Shown: piece by piece, positions 7,788 through 14,500 of the stretch
Numbering within the stretch: position 1 is the first letter of the stretch
Layout of the letters: each line of letters opens with the position of its first letter
NCBI GenBank assembly: GCA_050289385.1
Contig: JBNKFQ010000094.1
Location: 1 to 15,466, forward strand
Direction: 5' to 3'
DNA from: JBNKFQ01 sp050289385
GTDB lineage: Bacteria; Pseudomonadota; Gammaproteobacteria; Pseudomonadales; Porticoccaceae
Length of the DNA: 15,466 nt
Program-made: the position numbers and the translations under genes
The notes under the pieces: generated by a model
What the model was told of the DNA's origin: nothing
The model's input: the letters and a program-made list of their open reading frames with translations, nothing else
Databases searched by the model: none

Positions 7788-7827
7788 CATCTGTTGCACC
7801 ATATGTTGCACCATATGTTGCAACATA
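7788..7827. repeat. Three 12-bp tandem repeats ending in a 14-bp palindrome
   Basis: Plus strand: CATCTGTTGCAC (7788-7799), CATATGTTGCAC (7800-7811), CATATGTTGCAA (7812-7823), each one or two bases different from the consensus. The third copy runs into the perfect palindrome TATGTTGCAACATA (7814-7827). The array lies between the amidohydrolase stop and rapA, about 43 nt upstream of the candidate rapA -35. It could be a protein-binding array, with the repeats as half-sites of the palindrome, or a slippage-derived microsatellite. No coding potential was seen in this 239-nt gap. Confidence 0.7.
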
Positions 7828-7831
7828 GGTA

Positions 7832-7860
7832 TTGACAGGCCAGATACAGGACAGTGTAAC
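7832..7860 (+). promoter_or_regulatory. Orphan sigma-70-like promoter pointing antisense to the amidohydrolase gene
   Basis: A perfect -35, TTGACA (7832-7837), is followed by a 17-nt spacer and TGTAAC (7855-7860, 4 of 6). It lies just downstream of the palindrome at 7814-7827. No plus-strand gene follows: transcription would run into the 3' end of the amidohydrolase gene in antisense. It may be a real antisense or small-RNA promoter, or chance. Confidence 0.25.
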
Positions 7861-7907
7861 TCGGCCCCTCTGTGCCTGAAGTGCCATTTTTTGCAAGTTG
7901 ACTGATC

Positions 7908-9428
7908 TCAGGTTGGCAGTGGTACTGCCATTCCCGGGTTTCTTTTCAGGGTTTGCCCGCTTCCCGCCTGTGCGTGAATGGTACCCGTGTCATACACCAC
8001 CTGGCCTCTGCGTATTGTCATCTTTGGCCATGCATTGACTTGCCAACCTTCATATATCGAAAAATCGGCTTTTGAAAAGCCGTCTTTGGCACGTACCGGT
8101 TTGCTCATGCCGGGATCCCACAACACCAGGTCTGCATCCGCACCAGGACAAATGCTGCCTTTGCGAGGGTAAAGCCCAAACAATTTGGCCGAATTTGAGG
8201 AAGTTACTTCAACAAAACGCTCCAGACTGATTTTACCTTTAAGGACTCCCTCCGAATACAGCATGGGTAACATGACCTGAAGGTTATTTACACCCGCTCG
8301 CACATCACTGAATGTTTGGGCCGGATCCATTTTACGCTGACGCGACCAGGGAGCATGGTCACTGGCGATCGTATGCACAGAGCCATTCGCCAAGCCACGC
8401 CACAACGCCTCCTGATCATCCTTTGTGCGCAACGGTGGCATGGAGGTAAACAATGGGCCATTTGGCGTCTGGTATTGATCTTGTGTGTAATGCAGATAAA
8501 TTGGTCGGGTTTCCACATAAACCGGAAGTCCCCTGTTTTGTGCATCGCGACAAACTTCCAGCGCGCGCCCGGATGAAAGGTGCACAACATAAACCGGGCA
8601 ACCGGTTAACTCCGACAGAGCTACCACCTGTTGGGTTGCCAATACTTCGGCCAGCACCGGGCGGCTTTCGGCGTAGAAACGCAGTGAGCCCTGGCCACTG
8701 GACTCCAGTTTTTGCTGAGCATACTGTAGCAGCGGCTGTGCCTCGCAATGCAGCATTGGCAAAATACCAAGGTCACGCGCGGCCTCCAGTGCGGACAAAT
8801 ACAGACTGAAGTTGTTGTTAAAATCCTCCATCAGTGTGTAGATTTTTATGCTGGTGTGCCCGGCTGCCGCGATTGCCGCTAACTGATCCACACGCGGAGG
8901 TATCCCAACAAACGAATGAAGCATGACATCTGCGATGGATTCTGAATCAACTTCTGCGCTATAGCGCTGTGTCATTTCCAGCAAGCTTTCTGTGTCAGTT
9001 GCAAAACTCATCTGTCCGACGCTCGTAATGCCGCCAGCCAGAGCTGCCCTGGAACCTGTTATGTAATCGTCCAGATATTCATCCTTGAAGTGCACATGGG
9101 GATCGATGCCGCCGGGCAATACTTGCAGTCCAGTGGCATCAATAATTCGATCAATCTCAAATCCGGCCTTCAGATGTTGTCCAACCGCGACTATTTTTTC
9201 CCCCTGTATCAAAACATCACCCGCAAAGCGTTTCCCGCCAGTGACAACCAGCCCGCCTTTTACCAGCATGCCACTCGTTTGGCCCACAGGTTCAGGTGTC
9301 AATTGTTTTGTCCCGGCATTCACTTTCGTGCCAGTTAAAGCAAAGGCGCCAAAAGAGGCGACCGTCATTTGTTGCAGCATATGGCGCCGGGAAATACAGC
9401 GATAATCCTGTTTCTGTTTGTCATTCAC
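7908..9428 (-). CDS. Exported (Tat) dihydropyrimidinase/hydantoinase-like amidohydrolase
   Basis: 506 residues. The N-terminus carries a twin-arginine signal: SRRHML (13-18), then a hydrophobic run and a likely cut after KVNA (about 38). The enzyme is therefore predicted to fold in the cytoplasm and be exported to the periplasm. The rest is a cyclic-amidase-type metal hydrolase: H111 and H113 in GGIDPHVHF, K195 in TSIKIY (the lysine that is carboxylated to bridge two metals), H227 in MLHCEA, H283 in VVHLSSG, D357 in ASDHAP. PPLRTKDDQEALWRGL (331-346) is typical of dihydropyrimidinases, which open 5,6-dihydropyrimidine or hydantoin rings. The start is GTG, with GGTGAT six bases upstream. The next methionine (17) would destroy the RR motif, so GTG is preferred. 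It follows an AraC-type regulator and a 21-bp-spaced direct repeat that probably controls it. The substrate is unknown; export is unusual for this family. Confidence 0.9.
   Translation of the reverse strand: MNDKQKQDYRCISRRHMLQQMTVASFGAFALTGTKVNAGTKQLTPEPVGQTSGMLVKGGLVVTGGKRFAGDVLIQGEKIVAVGQHLKAGFEIDRIIDATGLQVLPGGIDPHVHFKDEYLDDYITGSRAALAGGITSVGQMSFATDTESLLEMTQRYSAEVDSESIADVMLHSFVGIPPRVDQLAAIAAAGHTSIKIYTLMEDFNNNFSLYLSALEAARDLGILPMLHCEAQPLLQYAQQKLESSGQGSLRFYAESRPVLAEVLATQQVVALSELTGCPVYVVHLSSGRALEVCRDAQNRGLPVYVETRPIYLHYTQDQYQTPNGPLFTSMPPLRTKDDQEALWRGLANGSVHTIASDHAPWSRQRKMDPAQTFSDVRAGVNNLQVMLPMLYSEGVLKGKISLERFVEVTSSNSAKLFGLYPRKGSICPGADADLVLWDPGMSKPVRAKDGFSKADFSIYEGWQVNAWPKMTIRRGQVVYDTGTIHAQAGSGQTLKRNPGMAVPLPT
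7914..7930. other. Perfect 7-bp stem, 3-nt loop hairpin at the 3' end of the amidohydrolase gene
   Basis: TGGCAGT (7914-7920), GGT, ACTGCCA (7924-7930) lies within the last codons before the stop at 7908-7910. There is no T-run after it on the minus strand. On the plus strand it is followed by a T-rich stretch only after about 9 nt. It may protect the mRNA 3' end or slow polymerase, but as coding sequence it may also be incidental. Confidence 0.3.
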
Positions 9429-9491
9429 GATTTGATCACCGACAGGTAGCTATCAGATCCAACCAGATTGCCACAAGCCTTATCGTGAGGT

Positions 9492-9529
9492 TATCGAGAT
9501 CGGCACAAAAAATATCGTAATCGGCACAA
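9492..9529. promoter_or_regulatory. Probable AraC-family operator: two direct repeats 21 bp apart
   Basis: The plus strand has TATCG-2 nt-ATCGGCACAA at 9492-9508 and again at 9513-9529, with 15 of 17 positions identical and an offset of exactly 21 bp, two helical turns. That is the standard geometry for an AraC-type protein dimer on direct half-sites. A third, degraded copy, ATTGCCACAA (9467-9476, 8 of 10), lies 32 bp closer to the amidohydrolase gene. The site is immediately downstream of the araC-type gene and 64-101 nt from the start of the amidohydrolase gene, where an activator would sit. No convincing -35/-10 pair was found; TTGTGC-N18-GATAAG on the minus strand is the best and overlaps the first half-site. 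Confidence 0.6.
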
Positions 9530-9555
9530 GCAGGAAGGATTGCCGTCAACAAGCC

Positions 9556-10632
9556 CTATCCTTGCAGCTTGCCAGGTTTCATCCCCTGACGTACTTGCCT
9601 GGGTGTCAGTTGAAACTTTTTGCGGAATGCCGCAGAAAAACTCGCCGCCCGGGCATAACCCACACGTTCGGCGATCAGGCCAACCGGTTTGTCCGTATCG
9701 CGCAAATATTGAAGGGCTTCTGTCAACCTGAGATCCTGACAATATTCCGCAACGGTTTTGCCCACCATGTATTGAAAGCCGGCAGAAAGTTTGTTGCGAT
9801 TTATACCGACTCTGCCAGCAAGCTGCCCAAGAGTGGGCGGACAGATAAATTCCCGGTTTATGATATCGCGCGCGTACTCCAGTGCGTCGATATCCCTTGT
9901 CGAAAACCCCGAACGAGTTTGTTTTTCTGCTGACGAATTTAAAAAACCGAGCATCATGCAGACAAGGTCAAGGGCCTTGATTTCCAGCTGCAACCTGCGT
10001 AACCGCCCCTCGTATCTGTTGCGGGACAGGTCTGCCAGGCAACGCCGCATCTCGGGTTGCAGTGGCATATTGACCAGCCCGAAGTCCCTGTTGTGCTCTG
10101 CCATTAGCTGTTTCAGTAATGGTGGTAACTGGTCGAGTTCAAGCCCCAGACGCTCCGCCAGAAAGCTCGACCGCAGGGTCAGTGTTACCCAATGGACCGG
10201 TGTATCAGCGTAAATCCATTCCGCTTCGATCAGATCTCGCGGCTGGTGCAAAACCTGACATACCGGTCCGGACGTGTCGCACTGTGCAATATTGTCAAAC
10301 AGCAGGGTTGCACTGGCAGACAGGCGAAAATGAAAGCGGGTCCAGCCTTCCCCGACAATTTTGTAGTTCAGGTCTTCCTTGAAACGGGCTTGCAATTGAC
10401 TAAAAACCAGGTCGTCGGATATTACAAAATCGTCGTAGTAACCTTCACCCCGGGACTCGGGAATTTTTGCATTTAACAAGCCGCCAGTACCGCCCAATGC
10501 ATTTATCTGACGTATATGCAGTCCCGGGTCAGGCTCGGTACTAACGCGCTTGATAAAGTCGCGAATACTGCGCACTTCAATACCATCCGGCATGGTTCTA
10601 CAAGGCTTTACCACATCTTCGGAATACCTCAT
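9556..10632 (-). CDS. AraC-family transcriptional regulator, PchR-like
   Basis: 358 residues from the ATG at 10632. An in-frame ATG at 10647 exists, but GGAGAGG lies a few bases before 10632 and decides for it. The C-terminal AraC DNA-binding domain (about residues 255-345) has two helix-turn-helices: LGQLAGRVGINRNKLSAGF, then VGLIAERVGYARAASFSAAF followed by KKFQLTPRQVR. The spacing and the NRNKLSAGFQYMVGKTV segment resemble PchR, the regulator sensing ferri-pyochelin. The N-terminal half (about 1-230) would be the ligand-sensing part and shows no motif I can name. The gene lies 21 nt after mtfA in the same direction, and the likely target, the amidohydrolase gene, lies directly downstream behind a 21-bp direct repeat. 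The inducer may be the amidohydrolase substrate or a small chelator. Confidence 0.9.
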   Translation of the reverse strand: MRYSEDVVKPCRTMPDGIEVRSIRDFIKRVSTEPDPGLHIRQINALGGTGGLLNAKIPESRGEGYYDDFVISDDLVFSQLQARFKEDLNYKIVGEGWTRFHFRLSASATLLFDNIAQCDTSGPVCQVLHQPRDLIEAEWIYADTPVHWVTLTLRSSFLAERLGLELDQLPPLLKQLMAEHNRDFGLVNMPLQPEMRRCLADLSRNRYEGRLRRLQLEIKALDLVCMMLGFLNSSAEKQTRSGFSTRDIDALEYARDIINREFICPPTLGQLAGRVGINRNKLSAGFQYMVGKTVAEYCQDLRLTEALQYLRDTDKPVGLIAERVGYARAASFSAAFRKKFQLTPRQVRQGMKPGKLQG

Positions 10633-10653
10633 GTGCCCTCTCCGCATCGGTAA

Positions 10654-11466
10654 CTATTGCCACTCTCGTGGATCGACAACATAGTATTTTTTTAATTGCT
10701 CAAACAGCGCCGGGTGCAAACGGGCCATCTTGCGTGGTTGTTCGTAAAAAACTTCGGTAGCCACCGCAAAAAACTCTGCCGGATTAGTGGCGCCATAATG
10801 GTCCAGCAAACCGTGGTGATTGCGCGCCAGGTCGCGCTGTAATTCTTCATATTCATGAGACAACACTGCGGCCCAGCTGCGGTAACTGGACGCTCGAGTC
10901 AACAATGGCGCACCATTGGCGCTGCCCGATTCCTGGTCGAGCTGATGAGCAAACTCATGTAATGTGACATTGTGGCCGTCGCTAAAGTTGCGTGAGCCGT
11001 GAATCACATCGTCCCACGACAAGATAACCCTGCCAGCGCCCCAGGATTCACCAGACCGCCCTTGCGCCCCTACAGACACCACACCCCCTGCGCCCACGTC
11101 GGTATGTGGTGCAACATAGGCAGACGGGTAAACATAGATATAACGCAATTTGCCATACAGGGAATGCGGTCGATTGAGCAAGAGAAGACAAGCCTCACCG
11201 GCAATGGTGAGACAAATTTCATCGGTGATTGCCAAACCACCGCACCCGACAAACTTTTTTTTGTGCAGAAATCGTTTTATCAATTGCTGCAGTTCTTGCT
11301 GTAACGCCTGACTCAGTTTTGAGTACACAGGAATATTGTCCTGCAGAATCGCTTGCCATTCAGACGGAAACGGTTTTGCCAGGGCGCGACGCAAACGATG
11401 ACGCGGCCACCAGAATACGAGTGCGAGCAACGACACAGTGAGCAAAAAATATAACCAAACTGGCAT
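10654..11466 (-). CDS. mtfA: MtfA-family (M90) zinc peptidase with N-terminal membrane anchor
   Basis: 270 residues, the usual family length. The zinc-peptidase motif HEFAHQLD lies at 170-177 (H170, H174 ligands; E171 catalytic). A conserved NPAEFFAVATEVFYE (228-242) supplies the third ligand region, as in E. coli MtfA. RYIYVYPSAYVAP (108-120) and WDDVIHGSRN (151-160) match the family core. Unlike E. coli MtfA, which is cytosolic, the first 20 residues (VWLYFLLTVSLLALVFWW) form a membrane segment followed by RHRLRR, so the peptidase domain should face the cytoplasm. E. coli MtfA is an aminopeptidase that binds the repressor Mlc. No Mlc or PTS gene is in view, so that role is not implied here. 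It starts 65 nt after the large envelope protein and ends 21 nt before the regulator gene, suggesting one transcription unit. Confidence 0.9.
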   Translation of the reverse strand: MPVWLYFLLTVSLLALVFWWPRHRLRRALAKPFPSEWQAILQDNIPVYSKLSQALQQELQQLIKRFLHKKKFVGCGGLAITDEICLTIAGEACLLLLNRPHSLYGKLRYIYVYPSAYVAPHTDVGAGGVVSVGAQGRSGESWGAGRVILSWDDVIHGSRNFSDGHNVTLHEFAHQLDQESGSANGAPLLTRASSYRSWAAVLSHEYEELQRDLARNHHGLLDHYGATNPAEFFAVATEVFYEQPRKMARLHPALFEQLKKYYVVDPREWQ

Positions 11467-11531
11467 ATTAAGTTCTCAATCTTTTGGGGCTGACGTCGGA
11501 CGTCCAGCCACCAATCCGGGGCCTGTTAACA

Positions 11532-14500
11532 CTAAGCCTCTTCCCCCTTTTTTCCTACCTCAGTTTTATCGACCTTTGGCTTGGGCACCGGTGCAGAATG
11601 TAAAAACACCTGCCACCCCCAACGCAGCCAGGCCAGCAGTGACCAGGCAATCCACAGCGCCCAGGCCAGAGTCAGCACTCGATAAACCCACAAAGGCACC
11701 GAATAAATATGGGCGACCGGCAATTCTGCGGCGGCTCTGTCCGCGTACCAGTTCAGATTTAGCGCAGACGAATAATTACCGGTAATTTGCATTTCCGGCT
11801 GTCCCAGCAAGCCCTGGTGAATCGCCAGATACAGGCTGGCAAGTGCCGCAATGGTCAACGCCACCAGGCCAATTTGCCCCAGGGTTGCAAGGTTGGACGT
11901 CGGTTTTGGTGCTTTTCCCCGCCACGCCAGAACAAAAAACCAGATCACCACCAGACCCGCTGCCACCAGGGGTGCCTGGCTGAGGCCCGCCAGTAGCAAT
12001 AACCATTGCCAGAACCTGAGTGGCGTATAGCCACTCTTCGCCAGGCCCCATGCTGCCAACACCGACGCGAGTAAAATTCCCCAGATCAGCACCGCCGGTC
12101 CCAGGCGTGGGCCGGTCGCCCACAATATCCAGCGATTGTGTGGAAAGTGCGCTTTGATTTGAGCATTGACGCTTTCATTACCCAAATTAACTACCGGGGT
12201 CACAAAGGAAAACGACGTGCCGTGTTCTTCTCGCCAGCCCAGATCAAACTGCAATTTTCCCGGTGTCAGGGGCAGCACCACTTTACTGCCCTCCTGGCGG
12301 GCAGGCTGGGGACGCCCGTTCAGGGCCATTGATTGCAACTGCGCTCCGTCGGGCAGTCCTACCTCATAATTGCCGCCCTGACTGCTGCGCATGATCAGCC
12401 GCAATGAAACATCAGTACTGCGAGGTCCCGGTGTAATATCGAGCTGACTACTGTCAATGGTGCTCCAGTTGCCGGTGACGCCTTCCGGGCGCAGCAGTTG
12501 CAAGGTGACACTCTCCCCTGGCCACGGTCGCCACTGCGGCAACCAGACATCATCACTGGTTTGCCGGTAGACCGTGGGTAACCCCCGATGTTGCAAATTC
12601 CAGATATAACCCGGTGCGACCTGCCACACTTCCACCCAGTCACTGCTGTTGCGTGCTGTCAAAGTCAGTTCCGGTTGTCGCGACAACGATGACTCCCAAC
12701 TGAACTCCCCTTGATCTGGCGCCAGACTGATCAGCACGTTATCGCCCTTCACTTGCACCTGTTTCGACAGGACAGATTCACCCGACAGCAAAGGCACTTC
12801 CAGCAGTACCGGCTGCCCGACGGGGCTTTGGCGCTCAACGCGATTTACCACGCGCCACACCAGACCCAGTTCGAGCGTGCGCGTCACCTTGAGCAAGGCG
12901 GGTAATTGTTGTGCCGCCGCCTGCGTGCTATCGATGTCACCACTCGGCACCGTTTTCAGTAACTGCACCTGTCCGTCGGTATGACCTGCTTCATCGACAC
13001 CGACCACATCCCAGCCATCAGCCGAAACATCTACGCGATACGGTATCAGTGCAAAAGGCAAACGCACCATTTGCCCCAACACCGGCCCGGACATCTGGAC
13101 TCGATGATTGCCTGGTTCCAGCGCCACCCATAACGTGCCGCGACTTTGACGCACTGCGGAACTCACTCGACCATCTACCTTCACTTCGCGCGGCAGCCAG
13201 TTTTTACCTCCGGCAGGTAGTGGCATTGCGATACGGGCACCCGCATGAACTTTCAGTTCTACTGTCAGCAGTTGTTCGGATATGAGCAGACTGGCCGTTT
13301 CAATGGTTGCGCAACGAGGCGCACATTCCGGAGCCTTTAACAAACGATCCTGCAATTCCTTGAGTAAATAAGGTGGCGGGAAAAGCTGTCCGGTGCGATT
13401 ACCCTCTTCTGGTGCGAATGATTGGCTCTCAATAGCTGTCTCGGCAAAAGCCGGAGAAGGCACGCTGGCCGATGCCAGCACCAACCCAATAGCAAGTGCA
13501 CCAAACATCGTATTCAGTCCACGCATTTTGATGGTCGGCATCGACAAATTACACAGTCGCCCCAGCAGACCAATCAACAATATCAGCTGAAAAAACAGCA
13601 ATATTCGAGTCAACCATGGCGGCGCCAGTATCAAGCTTGTCTGGTGATCGTCAGCTACCCGGCCATGCCATTCAAGCCTGGCGGTACGCCATTGCCAGTC
13701 GGGTAGCCCCGGGCCGGTTTGAACCTGTGCATTGGGGTCAATTAACCGGGCCAGATCCTGAAGAGATCTGTCGCGCCTGGTCGCCGTCACCACGATTTCC
13801 TCTACACTTCTCTTTTCATTGAGGTGCGGTTTCAGTTTCCGGACCGGAGCTGCCTGGTCGGCGGGTACGCTGAACGCAACTTCAGGGGCACCAGTGACAT
13901 CGGCATACGACTGCCAGCCCCTGTTCTCCAGCTGAGGATAGATGCCGGCACGAATTTGCTGCAAGGCAAACGGTGCAGCTACCAGTGTAAAAAGTACCAG
14001 CGATGCAATAAACCAGGTCCGGACCAGTTGCTGCAAACGCCCTTTCAGGGACACTCGACGCAAGGCAGCCACGGCAAACAAATTGAGCCACACCAGTTGC
14101 GGCGCTCCAGGCTCTTGCCAACTCAGTGTTAAAGCAACCAGAGCGATCGCACTCCAGCGCCAGCCCCACAAACGATACGTGGCGATCACAGCCAGCAACA
14201 CCAGGAAAAAATCCAGCAGTGTCCAGCGTCCGAGCCAGTCACCGCGGGATCTATCGACTCCCGTTGCCCCCCACAGACGCCAGCCCGGGGGTAAATTCAA
14301 TTCCGCGCTGGCGGATTTCATATCCTGCCCCCAGCCATTGACGGGCACCTGATTCACACCACCGTCGATGCGCCCTTCCGCGATCATATTCAGGTTACCG
14401 TGGCGCACTTCCACGCCGAGTCGTTCAGAATCGGGCAGACGGGTAATCACCTGATCATCACCCTGTAATGCCACTCGGCCCAAAGACAACACCGGGGTTG

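Noticed and set aside
7788..7823. Short repeats as a CRISPR remnant
   Set aside because: The 12-bp units are directly adjacent with no spacers and no cas genes are in the window.
7908..9428. The amidohydrolase as dihydroorotase (PyrC)
   Set aside because: Although SDHAP resembles dihydroorotases, the length, the TSIKIY lysine motif and the PPLRTKDDQEALWRGL segment fit dihydropyrimidinases/hydantoinases, and the Tat signal does not fit a pyrimidine-biosynthesis enzyme.
11488..11509. Hairpin GGCTG-ACGT / ACGTCCAGCC between the large gene and mtfA as a terminator
   Set aside because: The stem needs a bulged base and is followed on the minus strand by CCCCAAAAG, not by T residues. It is at most an attenuating or spacer hairpin.
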